This document shows, one piece after another, positions 1 through 8,652 of a stretch of DNA of 64,000 nucleotides. The position numbers and the translations under genes were made by a program. Location of the stretch: the NCBI GenBank assembly GCA_002345205.1, contig DDVI01000090.1, positions 1 through 64,000 of the forward strand. The letters run 5' to 3'. Below the pieces are notes generated by a model. That model was not told the DNA's origin. It saw only the letters and a program-made list of their open reading frames with translations, and searched no databases. Positions within the stretch are counted from its first letter, which is position 1. Each line of letters opens with the position of its first letter. The stretch is from Bdellovibrionaceae bacterium UBA2316. Lineage in GTDB: Bacteria > Bdellovibrionota > Bdellovibrionia > Bdellovibrionales > Bdellovibrionaceae.

Positions 1-32
1 CATTTTGATACGAAAAATCCCGGGGGTCCGGG

Positions 33-66
33 GCTGTCTTAAAACGAGACAGCTGTCGTGTGTCTC
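33..66. repeat. Overlapping short palindromes upstream of the first gene
   Basis: Bases 33-39 (GCTGTCT) and 47-53 (AGACAGC) form a perfect 7-bp stem with a 7-base loop. The second arm is also part of the 10-base palindrome GACAGCTGTC at 48-57. GAGACA at 46-51 can instead pair with TGTCTC at 61-66. These pairings exclude each other. No T-run follows, so this is not a typical terminator. The window edge cuts the left side. It could be the end of an RNA or a leader of the gene at 147; the function is unknown. Confidence 0.4.
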
Positions 67-146
67 TCACAGGATGGGGGGATGAGCCCCGTCTCATTTC
101 GAGATAATCTGGCACCGATTGTGCCTATATACACTTAGGAATCGGA

Positions 147-614
147 ATGTCTGTGAGGTTATATATGAAGCGTTTTATTTTAAGTGGATTGTTAGTAGCA
201 GCGACAGCCATTACCGCCATGGCGGATACGATAGCATTAAATAGCGGTCGTACGATGGTTGGTCGAATTGGCGTTGGTCCTAATATCGGCGGTGTGTGTT
301 CACTGGTTGTGACGTCGACAGAGCAAGATCTGTTTTCACCCCGTCATCACGTGACGTTTAGTTTGCTAAAGGTCGTAAACAAAAAATGGGTAGCTGCGCG
401 AGCCGAATCGTTTTCGATGCAGAACTATAGCAGCGGTGATCTATTTGGCTCGAAAATAGTTGCGAATAAGAACGGTGAGCAAAAGAAAATTACGGCGAGT
501 TTGTTTTTAGATCAACAAACGCAAACATATAAAGTGATTTTACATGAAGCTAAATTGGTATCAGATGGATCGACTGGAAAGTTCATCGTATGTGAACGAA
601 TGGTCCTTCGTTAA
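147..614 (+). CDS. Small exported protein of unknown function
   Basis: 155 residues, with an N-terminal signal peptide (positive MKRF, hydrophobic stretch, AMA cleavage-type end near residue 26). The mature part is small, rich in beta-forming residues and has two cysteines, one near residue 51 (GGVCSL) and one near the C terminus (FIVCE), which could form a disulfide in the periplasm. Both ATG 147 (AGGA upstream) and ATG 165 (GTGAGG upstream) have a ribosome binding site, and starting at 165 leaves the signal peptide intact. It resembles the exported protein at 27785 in size and in a glycine-rich segment before the first cysteine. I do not recognise a family. It converges with the next gene, 16 bases away. 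Confidence 0.75.
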   Translation: MSVRLYMKRFILSGLLVAATAITAMADTIALNSGRTMVGRIGVGPNIGGVCSLVVTSTEQDLFSPRHHVTFSLLKVVNKKWVAARAESFSMQNYSSGDLFGSKIVANKNGEQKKITASLFLDQQTQTYKVILHEAKLVSDGSTGKFIVCERMVLR

Positions 615-630
615 ACATTTTATAAGTTAA

Positions 631-1527
631 CTACTTTCTAATAAATTCTTGCGCTGTTTTACCTAAGCGTTGCAGCGCCTTTCTGACTTCGTCGTAGTGT
701 TCATCTGTAACGGCTATAACGCCATTCATATTATACAGCTTCATAAATGTATCTTGGCCCTCTTTTGATTTTAAGTAGTCAACCAAAGCTTCTTTGACTT
801 TTATTTTTAGAGGCAAAGGTAAATCTTTTCGGAAAACGATAGGATCATTGGGAATAGGATCAGTTAGGGCAAGAACTTCGATTTTTTCAAACACATTTGG
901 GAACTGGGTCAGCACCAATTTACGTGCATCTTGTGGTTTGCCTTCTTGAACAGGGGTATGGAAAGTCGCACCAGCGTCCACTTGACCCTGATAAACCATA
1001 GCTACTACTGTGTCGTGCTTACCACCAAAAATAAACTCTTTTGGTTTAATATTTTTCTTTTTGAACAACTCAGTCGGCAGCAAGAATCCAGACGTTGAAG
1101 CAGGGTCGACGTAGGCGAATTTTTTGCCGTCGAGTTCTTCGATTTTTTTGAACTTACCTTTTTTTGCAATGATTTGACCTTGATAACTTTTTTGTCCAAA
1201 GTGGACGCCCATCAAGTGAGCTTCGACTCCGTATTTTTCGTGGGCTAAAATATAGCCGAATGTGTTCATCACGGCTATGTCGGCCCTGTTGGAGCCAAAA
1301 GCTTCAACGACCGCAATATAGCTAGGCGGAACTTTCACTTCAAAATGGAGGTTTGATTTTTCCTGTAGGAATTTAGCGACTTTGTTGCCGTTGTCTTCCA
1401 GAACTCCGGGGTCTTGTCCAGGAATTAGAAACAGTTTGATAGGATTTTTAACACTTCCTAATTCGTGGTCCGACGTGCACGCCGTCAGCAGCGAAAAGGC
1501 AACAATAAATAGTAATTTTATACGCAT
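631..1527 (-). CDS. PhnD-like phosphate/phosphonate ABC transporter substrate-binding lipoprotein
   Basis: 298 residues. It starts with a lipoprotein signal (LLTAC lipobox, lipidated Cys near residue 17), so it should sit in a membrane facing the periplasm. The body matches the PhnD family of periplasmic binding proteins: an opening LIPGQDPGV-type strand, a segment typical of the hinge (DIAVMNTFGY), FAYVDPASTSGFLLP and the VAMVYQGQVDAGATFH ligand-lobe signature. These proteins bind phosphate, phosphite or phosphonates, but some orphan members act as sensors. No permease or ATPase gene lies beside it, so the transporter partner must be elsewhere or the protein is a stand-alone sensor. The exact ligand cannot be read from the sequence. 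Confidence 0.85.
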   Translation of the reverse strand: MRIKLLFIVAFSLLTACTSDHELGSVKNPIKLFLIPGQDPGVLEDNGNKVAKFLQEKSNLHFEVKVPPSYIAVVEAFGSNRADIAVMNTFGYILAHEKYGVEAHLMGVHFGQKSYQGQIIAKKGKFKKIEELDGKKFAYVDPASTSGFLLPTELFKKKNIKPKEFIFGGKHDTVVAMVYQGQVDAGATFHTPVQEGKPQDARKLVLTQFPNVFEKIEVLALTDPIPNDPIVFRKDLPLPLKIKVKEALVDYLKSKEGQDTFMKLYNMNGVIAVTDEHYDEVRKALQRLGKTAQEFIRK

Positions 1528-1609
1528 GTAACTCTAAGCTTCTACCTGTTTTTTTGTATAAAGCAAATTTAAATTTGACAGGGAAATTAGATTTTGAAAC
1601 CCTACCTTT

Positions 1610-1909
1610 ATGAAAAAACTAATCCAAATCGCTCTAATCGTTTCTGTAGGCACTTTACTTTCGTGTAACTCAACTCCAATTGTTCCGTCTTCAGAAAGTA
1701 TCAAGATCAGTCGCGAAACTCCAAAGGATCCAGAGTGCAAAAACTTAGGCAGAGTCCAGGGCAAAACGATTAGCGTTAAACCCGACCTTGAGGGAGCCAT
1801 TGAAGATATGAAAAAAGAAGCCGCTTATAAGGGTGCGAATTATTTAGTTATGGAAACAGCATCTGGATATGAGACGGCTGTGTCTGGTACAGCTTACTAC
1901 TGTCCGTAA
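1610..1909 (+). CDS. Small lipoprotein, DUF4156/RcsF-like
   Basis: 99 residues with a clear lipobox (LLSC, Cys at about 19). The mature domain has Cys-containing segments (DPECKNLGRVQG near residue 45 and AYYCP at the end) and ANYLV, a layout seen in DUF4156 and RcsF-like envelope lipoproteins, where the cysteines pair. It is likely anchored in the outer membrane. It is monocistronic, diverges from the PhnD-like gene, and is followed by a terminator hairpin at 1937. The role is unknown; assignment to RcsF signalling itself is not supported because no Rcs phosphorelay genes are near. Confidence 0.75.
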   Translation: MKKLIQIALIVSVGTLLSCNSTPIVPSSESIKISRETPKDPECKNLGRVQGKTISVKPDLEGAIEDMKKEAAYKGANYLVMETASGYETAVSGTAYYCP

Positions 1910-1936
1910 CTAGACTACTTGGTTTAGGGCCAGCGT

Positions 1937-1958
1937 TCTCTATTTCATAGAGATTTTT
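1937..1958 (+). terminator. Rho-independent terminator after the small lipoprotein gene
   Basis: TCTCTAT at 1937-1943 pairs with ATAGAGA at 1947-1953 around a 3-base loop, followed by five T residues. It lies 27 bases after the lipoprotein stop codon and separates it from the FecR gene. Confidence 0.7.
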
Positions 1959-1983
1959 ATTCAGTCGATGCTACAATAAACGC

Positions 1984-2862
1984 ATGAAGCACGTATTTAT
2001 TGTTCTATTTTTAATAGCGTCTCAATCTAAAACATATGCCGAAGAACTCCATGGAATTTTCATGGTTGTTAAAGGCAACGTCGAAGTTGAATCGAAAAAA
2101 ACAGGCAAATTTAAGGCAAAGGTGTCATCGAAAGTTTATTCCGGTGATACTATTTCAACGGATGCAGACGGGCGTGGAAAAATTGTTATGTCCGATCGTA
2201 ACGTTCTGAATGTGTCTCCAAGCACGAAATTTACAATCAACAAATATGAAAACGATTCTACCACCGGTGTGAAGAACGTCGAAATCGAACTGTCCGAGGG
2301 TAAGCTTCGCAGTAATGTTGAGCAAAAATACGATGGTGAGAAAAGTCAGTACTTAATCAAAACGCCAACGGCAGTAGCCGGAGTTCGCGGTACGCAGTTT
2401 TTAACATCCTTTGATAAAGTGTCTCGTAAAACGGAAATTGTTACATTCAAAGGAGCCGTTTCTTTCTCTGTGCCGGGATCAAATGCACCACCCGTAATGG
2501 TGAAAAAGGGTGAGACATCGTCTTTGAGTCAAGGGCAGTCTGCACCAGAAGCTCCCAAGAAATTGGATAAGAAAGATTTAGACAGCGCTAGTAAAGGTTC
2601 AACGGCAAAGAATGAAGAGCCTAAAGACCAAGGACGTAGTCCAGCGTCTGACGCAAAACCCGAGTCGATGGTCGACGGAAATGATAAAGCGGCCAGTGAT
2701 AAAAATGTTCCAAGAAGTCCAGATAGTCCGCCGCCGCCTCTGCTGGGATCTCAAGGGCCATCGAGCATTGTTAAACCACCGCCTGGGCCACCAGTTCCCC
2801 CTGTGCAGATAGACCAAACACAAAGGCTTAAATCTAAAGTTATTATTGTCCCGACAAGATAA
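1984..2862 (+). CDS. FecR-domain periplasmic protein
   Basis: 292 residues. A signal peptide (about residues 1-19) is followed by a FecR-type beta domain at about residues 25-170. Seen motifs are VVKGNVEVES, YSGDTISTDADGRGKIVMSD and the closing TAVAGVRGTQF, which are typical of FecR domains. From about residue 185 the chain becomes a low-complexity tail rich in Lys, Ser and Asp, ending in a proline-rich stretch. There is no FecI sigma factor or TonB receptor nearby, so iron-dicitrate signalling is unlikely; such exported FecR proteins usually act in envelope structure or surface polymer binding. It is followed 18 bases later by a TPR/beta-barrel protein, and the two probably form an operon and work together. 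Confidence 0.85.
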   Translation: MKHVFIVLFLIASQSKTYAEELHGIFMVVKGNVEVESKKTGKFKAKVSSKVYSGDTISTDADGRGKIVMSDRNVLNVSPSTKFTINKYENDSTTGVKNVEIELSEGKLRSNVEQKYDGEKSQYLIKTPTAVAGVRGTQFLTSFDKVSRKTEIVTFKGAVSFSVPGSNAPPVMVKKGETSSLSQGQSAPEAPKKLDKKDLDSASKGSTAKNEEPKDQGRSPASDAKPESMVDGNDKAASDKNVPRSPDSPPPPLLGSQGPSSIVKPPPGPPVPPVQIDQTQRLKSKVIIVPTR

Positions 2863-2880
2863 TAGTTTACACTATTATCT

Positions 2881-4896
2881 ATGATGAAAAAATTCTTATC
2901 ACTGTTTTTTTCAGCGTCGCTGGCGCTAGCGCTCGGCCAACAAATCACATTAATGGAAAATCAACCGATATATATCGAGTTTCAAACTCAGAATAAATCG
3001 GCGAATACGAGTCAGTTTATTTCTGTCACTGAAGTGCAAACTAAGCGCAGAGCTTCGGTTGAGTTGACGCCAACCGCACAAGATAAAAGCGTGTTAACCG
3101 GTTACTTCCGCATTCAGATGAATATGGATAAATACCCAAGTCAGCAGCTTGAATTTCAAACAAAGACCGGTAATAAACTTTTCGCATTTGTCTTACCTAA
3201 TACGAACACGGCAGAGAAAGCATTATCTGTTGTGTTATTTAATACTGAAAAAGAATGGCAAGCCTACTCAGTGCAGTTCTTGAATAAAGCCGGCGAAGAT
3301 TTAAAAAAGAAGCTACAAGAAGTGAAATCATCAAAAAGCATGAACGCAGAACAGTTGCAGGGTAAAAAGGAAACTATCGTTCGATTGAATGATCGTATTC
3401 AAGAACAGTCCCGCCTCAGCTTTGAAGCGCAAGAAGCGATTAAACGTGAAGAGTTGTTAAGACAGCAGCAAGCACAGAATGAAGAGGCCAAACTTAAAGC
3501 TAAAGCCGATGCTAGAAACTTTGCGGCCAAAGCGGAAAAAGAATATCGCGCGGGTAAGTTTCCGGCGGCAGCAGCTAACTTTCAAAAAGCCTATGAATTA
3601 GATCCTGAAAACGATGCCTTCCTTTATAAATATGGTGTGGCTCTATACAAAGTTGGTAATTACAACAAGTCCCTATCGGTTTTATCGATGGCCGAAGAGG
3701 GTAATCAAGATCCAGTCGAACATCGCTATTATGTTGGGCTAAATCATTTAAGGTTAAATGAATTGGATAAAGCACTCGAAAATTTTAGTGATATTCAAGA
3801 AGACAAGCATGTGGAGCTGAGTCCTCCAGCCGCCTACTATGCCGGTACAATTGAATTTCAAAAAGCATTGTATCCGAAGGCGAAAGAGCGCTATCAATTT
3901 GTGCTTGATAACTCAAAGGACCCCAAGCTCGATAAGCAGGCCGAAGCTAAACTTGAAGAGATCGATCGCATTGAGTCGTTTTTAGAATCACAAAAAGAAA
4001 TTTTCCGTTATAACCTGTATACGGGTCTACAATATGACGGAAACGTTTTAAATATTTCAACGCAAAATATCGCGACCAATGCGGATGCTTATCGTCTGCT
4101 GTATGGGGCTTCGCTAGCGTACTATTATTTTCGTACTATGAAATCAAAGTATGCGGCTGAATTATCGATTTCTGATATGTACAGCGTCGATAAGAATTTC
4201 AAGAGTGATTCGACAATTCAGTCTGCCGATCCATTGCAATATGGAATTCGTTTACCAATCAATTACTCGCATTCGGCTTTTTCGCGATCATTTAACTCGA
4301 ACGTGACTCCTTATATGTCGATGTTAAACATGAGCGACGATGGTGGTTCGCGAAAATTAATTATGACGTCATCGGGTTTGGGACTGGATACGCAGTGGGA
4401 TCAGGGCAATGATAAATTTCATATTGTTAAGTTTGATTACGCAGTCGATAAATCCTCATTAGAGGTTTCAAGTGAAGACGACAATCAGTCCGCCAAACGT
4501 ATGTCCTTGAATTACAACTGGGTTAAGCTATTGAATCCAACCGGGGGTAAGTCATTCCTAGCAGATGTTGGTTACGTTTCTAACACTGCAGATGGGAAAA
4601 ATTATTCGTATTCGAAACTTTTGCTGTCGAGCACATATTCGTTCCCTTGGTCGGCCAAGTATCGAGGCAGTGCCCGCGTAGATTATGCGGATCAAAACTA
4701 TTCGAAAAGTACTTCCGGTCGCAAAGATACTATCTACGGAGTTACTTTGGGAGCGTCTCAGGACATAAATAAAAAGAACAATATTTCGTTAACTCTGTCT
4801 TACTTAATGAATAATTCTACTGTTGAGGCTTATAAATACAATAAAGTAGTGCTTGGGTTTATCTATTCATTTTCTGGTAGTTACGTTAGAAAATAG
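2881..4896 (+). CDS. Outer-membrane TPR plus beta-barrel protein
   Basis: 671 residues. There is a signal peptide (about 1-19), then a beta-rich domain to about 120, a charged coiled-coil segment (about 135-220, rich in Glu, Lys and Gln), TPR repeats (about 220-365, e.g. AEKEYRAGKFPAAAANFQKAYELDPENDAF), and from about 370 a region of alternating aromatic/polar strands that looks like a C-terminal beta-barrel with last strand VVLGFIYSFSGSYV. The layout recalls surface-assembly or secretion porins with periplasmic TPRs. It sits directly behind the FecR-domain gene, suggesting a shared envelope complex. The C terminus is YVRK rather than the usual terminal Phe, which is slightly atypical for Bam substrates. 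Confidence 0.75.
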   Translation: MMKKFLSLFFSASLALALGQQITLMENQPIYIEFQTQNKSANTSQFISVTEVQTKRRASVELTPTAQDKSVLTGYFRIQMNMDKYPSQQLEFQTKTGNKLFAFVLPNTNTAEKALSVVLFNTEKEWQAYSVQFLNKAGEDLKKKLQEVKSSKSMNAEQLQGKKETIVRLNDRIQEQSRLSFEAQEAIKREELLRQQQAQNEEAKLKAKADARNFAAKAEKEYRAGKFPAAAANFQKAYELDPENDAFLYKYGVALYKVGNYNKSLSVLSMAEEGNQDPVEHRYYVGLNHLRLNELDKALENFSDIQEDKHVELSPPAAYYAGTIEFQKALYPKAKERYQFVLDNSKDPKLDKQAEAKLEEIDRIESFLESQKEIFRYNLYTGLQYDGNVLNISTQNIATNADAYRLLYGASLAYYYFRTMKSKYAAELSISDMYSVDKNFKSDSTIQSADPLQYGIRLPINYSHSAFSRSFNSNVTPYMSMLNMSDDGGSRKLIMTSSGLGLDTQWDQGNDKFHIVKFDYAVDKSSLEVSSEDDNQSAKRMSLNYNWVKLLNPTGGKSFLADVGYVSNTADGKNYSYSKLLLSSTYSFPWSAKYRGSARVDYADQNYSKSTSGRKDTIYGVTLGASQDINKKNNISLTLSYLMNNSTVEAYKYNKVVLGFIYSFSGSYVRK

Positions 4897-4901
4897 TTCG
4901 T

Positions 4902-6431
4902 TTAATCCACTTTGTTAAGCAGGGACAATGTTTCCGCGCTAATGCGATAAAGTGATAACACTTTGAATTGTCCTTGAGCTGCGTACGAGGCAGCTAAGAC
5001 GTCTAAACATTTTGTCATATCTTTTGTGAAGCTGATTTGAACTTCGCGTAGCTGATGCAAGTCACGCGCAACTTTGTAATTAAAGTTAGTTAATAATATA
5101 TTTTCAATAAAAAATTGAATATAAGTAGGGTGAAACTGACTGCTATCGTTCATCTGACAGATGCACTGGTAAAAGGGGACCTCTGCACTGACGGCCAGAA
5201 AAAGAACTGTTTTTATAGGAAATTTTTTAAGCATTTCTTTTTGGATTCTTTGGAAATCCATATCGGTCAGTTTTTCGCCTACAAAATCAGACGTTCCGTT
5301 GCGGCCAAGGAATTCGAAGCAGGGAACCGAATTGTAAAATCCTGAAACTTGAATACGATCTTCAATGAGATAACGGACAAGACCGTTAGATGATGTCAAT
5401 ATAGGCTCGACAATCTGATCTTTTTCAAGTTGCCAACTCGCAACCAATTTACCGGTGTTCACGCATTTAAATTCATAATAGTGGGATTTGAACGCTAACA
5501 CTTTCTGATCATTGAACGGAATGGTGATAACGCCTTCAGTTGCCCACAAGCCCTTCCCTTGGAAATTCAAATCAGGAAAGTGTGATTTAAGCTCGTCATA
5601 ATAAAAGCGACTCGTAGCTGAATCCCACGCGCTAATTAATGTCAACTTAGGCCATATCGCTTTAACATTAAATTCCACCAAATCATTCAACCCAATCTTC
5701 CCATCAAACCCAGGAACCGGCAACAAGCCAATCAATTCCCCAGAATAAGCCACCCAGCGCCCCTCACTCAACGTCTGCCAGATTTTAGGTGCCAGGTCCT
5801 GAATGTCGCGTTTAATCCGCATCAGCAGTGTCGGACTCCAGATGGAAATCAGAGCTAGCTTCCTGCAAGCGACTAGGTTTACTAACGTCGCAAACCACGA
5901 CGATTCTAATGTTGGCGTTGATTTGATTTTCTGATTTAGGACTAAAACTTTTTGCAGAAAGAATCTTTGTATAAACGGAAATAGCTCGGAATCGTCCGTA
6001 TCCTGATCGGGACTCCACGACAATGTCCAATAGTGAGGGCCAGATTTGATGCCTGGATACTTGTGATATAGGTCAGACATCCAGACGCTAGAGGCTTCAT
6101 TAATTTCATTCAAAAAAGTTTTAGTGTACGGAATTTTCTTCTGGCTTTTCGTTGAACCGCTGGTGTATTCATAGCGCGCTACATTCTTTGCGAGGATGGG
6201 CTGACCAGTTGCTATTTGTTTTTCGATCAATTGCTCATAGTCAGAATAAGTCGTAATCGAGAGATTCAAAATATCTTGTGCCGATTTCAAGTGTGTATAG
6301 TGAGGCACAGTTTTTAACGTCTTAAAAATAGATTCTAGTCGTTGCTTTTGAGTCCGTTCTAAAGAGTGTGAATCGGCTATAAATTGAAGTCGTTTTTTAT
6401 TAAAAACTAAATTCAGGATATCGTGGATCAT
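4902..6431 (-). CDS. GH3-family acyl-adenylate/amide synthetase-like protein
   Basis: 509 residues, the usual length for bacterial GH3 proteins. Residues about 90-110 hold a phosphate-binding loop of the adenylate-forming type (YEYTSGSTKSQKKIPYT), and the later NLNFQGKGLWATEGVITIPF and LVRYLIEDRIQVSGF segments match GH3 motifs that bind AMP and the acyl substrate. GH3 enzymes activate a carboxylate with ATP and join it to an amine, making an amide. It overlaps the next gene by 4 bases (ATGA), so it is the last gene of a six-gene minus-strand operon together with a Rieske oxygenase, a desaturase and an AurF-like enzyme. I infer amide bond formation on a fatty or aromatic acid; the substrate is unknown. 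Confidence 0.75.
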   Translation of the reverse strand: MIHDILNLVFNKKRLQFIADSHSLERTQKQRLESIFKTLKTVPHYTHLKSAQDILNLSITTYSDYEQLIEKQIATGQPILAKNVARYEYTSGSTKSQKKIPYTKTFLNEINEASSVWMSDLYHKYPGIKSGPHYWTLSWSPDQDTDDSELFPFIQRFFLQKVLVLNQKIKSTPTLESSWFATLVNLVACRKLALISIWSPTLLMRIKRDIQDLAPKIWQTLSEGRWVAYSGELIGLLPVPGFDGKIGLNDLVEFNVKAIWPKLTLISAWDSATSRFYYDELKSHFPDLNFQGKGLWATEGVITIPFNDQKVLAFKSHYYEFKCVNTGKLVASWQLEKDQIVEPILTSSNGLVRYLIEDRIQVSGFYNSVPCFEFLGRNGTSDFVGEKLTDMDFQRIQKEMLKKFPIKTVLFLAVSAEVPFYQCICQMNDSSQFHPTYIQFFIENILLTNFNYKVARDLHQLREVQISFTKDMTKCLDVLAASYAAQGQFKVLSLYRISAETLSLLNKVD

Positions 6432-7585
6432 ACTAATACCATTTCGAAGCCCAAGGGGATCTTAGTCAAATCCTGTTTGCCGGCCAATTGTGGTGTGTGG
6501 TTAGTGCTGGTAACTTCATACAGATTTATCGATGCTGAGTAGGTCAAGTATTCTTTCCAAGAGTGGTTCCACCAATTTGCAAATGAAATCATGTGGTAGT
6601 TTTTGGCAACGTCATGCGTGTGCAGAAAGTGAAGTAGGGCGACCGTCACGAGCTTTGTATTTGCGCCAGTCCGAATGTTAAAATGAGTTAAATAGAGCGT
6701 TTTAAGGGATTCGCCTTCACGTGGTAAGTTAAAGCCAAATATATTAAGTGCTGCGAAAAAAGTTTTAATTGGCCACGCAATGATCTGCAAAGTCATGCGC
6801 TTCACGCTGTCTGGCGAAGCCGGCAGTGTGACGGCAATCCAGTCACCGTTCGTAGTTTCAACAATTAGGAATCGGGAAATCGAAAATTGTGGGAAGTGCT
6901 GTAGTCTCTGCTGCCAAAGCTCGCCACTTCTGTCTTTAAAATTAAAACCTAGGCACTTTTCTTTTTCGCATTGGTCGATGAAGTCGAGCAATTTTTGCTC
7001 TTCGCTAATCTTGGCGAAGCGGACGACATAACCAGTATCTGTTGAACCACTACGCAAGATCGGACCAGAAAGAATATTAATCATGTCCACCGATCTTAGA
7101 AAGTGATACTTAAATTCCCCTTGGCCGCGGGGATTATCAACCAATGTTTTTTGAGCGAGTTTATTATCTTTAAGAATGGCGGTAATAAAAATCTTCGGTT
7201 GGTTTAAGCTTGGCTCTTGACTGAATAAGTTTAAAATTTGCCCATACTGCTTGCGCCAAAACGCCGCTATTTTTAAATCGTTTTCTATGCGAAAATCGCC
7301 TAAATACGCAGCTTGAACGCGTGCTCCCTGTAGATATCGTGGAGACGAGGAGATTGAAAATAGTCCGGTCAATATGCCGTTGCGCCTTGAAATTATGGTC
7401 TTAAAAGCTATGCCCTGCGCACGCAAAAGGGCGTTAAAGCTGGGGCTACGTTCATAGGCTAGCGATAGTCCTAACAGTTTCATTGGTTTTGAGATTAGTT
7501 TTAAGATGCTTTTGTGCATTGATGAGTCGGATTCATCGTACTCTGCTATTTGAGGATGTGATTCTATAAAATCTTTTAAATCCAA
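6428..7585 (-). CDS. Unrecognised protein, possible GNAT-fold acyltransferase
   Basis: 385 residues, no signal peptide and no clear membrane span. The segment AAYLGDFRIENDLKIAAFWRKQYGQIL at about residues 90-116 recalls the acetyl-CoA-binding region of GNAT-fold N-acyltransferases, and the strand-helix pattern on both halves would fit a double GNAT fold, but no motif is decisive. It is translationally coupled on both sides: 10 bases of overlap with the Rieske gene upstream and 4 with the GH3 gene downstream. Its place between an oxygenase and an amide ligase suggests acyl transfer in the same pathway. A plain 'hypothetical protein' call would also be fair. Confidence 0.6.
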   Translation of the reverse strand: MDLKDFIESHPQIAEYDESDSSMHKSILKLISKPMKLLGLSLAYERSPSFNALLRAQGIAFKTIISRRNGILTGLFSISSSPRYLQGARVQAAYLGDFRIENDLKIAAFWRKQYGQILNLFSQEPSLNQPKIFITAILKDNKLAQKTLVDNPRGQGEFKYHFLRSVDMINILSGPILRSGSTDTGYVVRFAKISEEQKLLDFIDQCEKEKCLGFNFKDRSGELWQQRLQHFPQFSISRFLIVETTNGDWIAVTLPASPDSVKRMTLQIIAWPIKTFFAALNIFGFNLPREGESLKTLYLTHFNIRTGANTKLVTVALLHFLHTHDVAKNYHMISFANWWNHSWKEYLTYSASINLYEVTSTNHTPQLAGKQDLTKIPLGFEMVLV

Positions 7586-8652
7586 AACTCGCGTTCTTTC
7601 TGATATTTTATTTTTAGTATTTCAGATCGACTTTTCATTCCCGTTTGGAGCATCCTGTCTATCGCTAAATGATGCTCGTCTGCACCTGTTGAATAGTAAG
7701 TGTTTGATTCGAAGTTTTTAAGATGTTGCACGTGGTTTTTCATGATTTCCACATCTTGTTCAATCACTCGACGAGTGTAAAATTTCATGAACGAAGTCAT
7801 GGGTTTTGTAGGAAGACCTACGTAATAAGCAATCCATGTAAAGACTCGTGTTTTAAACTCTGATATTGGGGTGCACTGAGAGTTTATTATAAAATAGTAA
7901 TCACCGAATTGATAATCGACACGTGTAAGGTTAGGAAAAATAAATTCATCGGTATGGACCATAGGTTGTTTCTTCGGGTTTACAATTGCTTCCATAAAAC
8001 CGATAGAATCATTTGGTTGCAAGTAGGTTACTTTGACTCTCCCATCGCCAACATCGACAGTCGCGGGAACTTTAATTAATGATCGTTCGCGGAACCATTT
8101 AGAGTGAACAAAAACAGTGTGCGGGACGTCCATAAAGTTTTGTACGAGTGGGCCCACTTGGTTTTCAAAATCAGTAATCATAAAATATTTAGAAGCACGG
8201 CCATCATCGATCTTTGGAAAGCTCCAAGGTGGGATTTCTATTTCTGGTTTATCAGAGCCACACCAAATCCATACGCAGTTATCTTTTTGATAAGAATAGA
8301 CTTGGTTGGCCTTCCAATCACGAGTTTTAAAGTCATTTCCTTCGGAAGGGATTGACGTTAACTCAGCGTCGCCATTGAACTCCCAGCCATGATACGGGCA
8401 TTTGATTTTGCCGTTAATGCATTTTCCTTCTGACAGCATGGCGCCTCGATGAGGGCAACGGTCTTCAAAAACTGAAATGGTATTCCCTGAGTTTCTAAAT
8501 AGTACATAAGGGATTCCCATAACCCATCGTTGAACAGGTTTATCTGTGGGAATTTCGCTTTCGAGTGCAATTATATACCAATGATTTATTAGATCACCTT
8601 GAGTTTTTTTGAAATCACTTGCTTGCATTGTGTGCCATTTGTTCTTTATCAT
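7576..8652 (-). CDS. Rieske-type non-heme iron oxygenase, alpha subunit
   Basis: 358 residues. An N-terminal Rieske [2Fe-2S] domain shows the ligand pairs C-P-H-R-G (about residue 66) and C-P-Y-H-G-W (about 85). The C-terminal catalytic domain shows NFMDVPHTVFVH near residue 172, the spacing of the mononuclear iron ligands (His, His, with a distal Asp). This fits the single-component PaO/vanillate demethylase-like group that hydroxylates, demethylates or desaturates its substrate using electrons from a separate reductase. No ferredoxin or reductase gene is in the window. It overlaps the fusion gene at 8615 by 38 bases and the next gene by 10, so it is tightly coupled in the operon. Confidence 0.88.
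   Translation of the reverse strand: MIKNKWHTMQASDFKKTQGDLINHWYIIALESEIPTDKPVQRWVMGIPYVLFRNSGNTISVFEDRCPHRGAMLSEGKCINGKIKCPYHGWEFNGDAELTSIPSEGNDFKTRDWKANQVYSYQKDNCVWIWCGSDKPEIEIPPWSFPKIDDGRASKYFMITDFENQVGPLVQNFMDVPHTVFVHSKWFRERSLIKVPATVDVGDGRVKVTYLQPNDSIGFMEAIVNPKKQPMVHTDEFIFPNLTRVDYQFGDYYFIINSQCTPISEFKTRVFTWIAYYVGLPTKPMTSFMKFYTRRVIEQDVEIMKNHVQHLKNFESNTYYSTGADEHHLAIDRMLQTGMKSRSEILKIKYQKEREFWI

Noticed and set aside
1534..1800. Open frame on the minus strand opposite the small lipoprotein
   Set aside because: It lies fully across the lipoprotein gene with its lipobox and has no signal, motif or ribosome site.
2599..2823. Frames inside the proline-rich tail of the FecR-domain gene
   Set aside because: Low-complexity, GC-skewed sequence gives long frames on both strands by chance; the plus-strand FecR frame explains the region.
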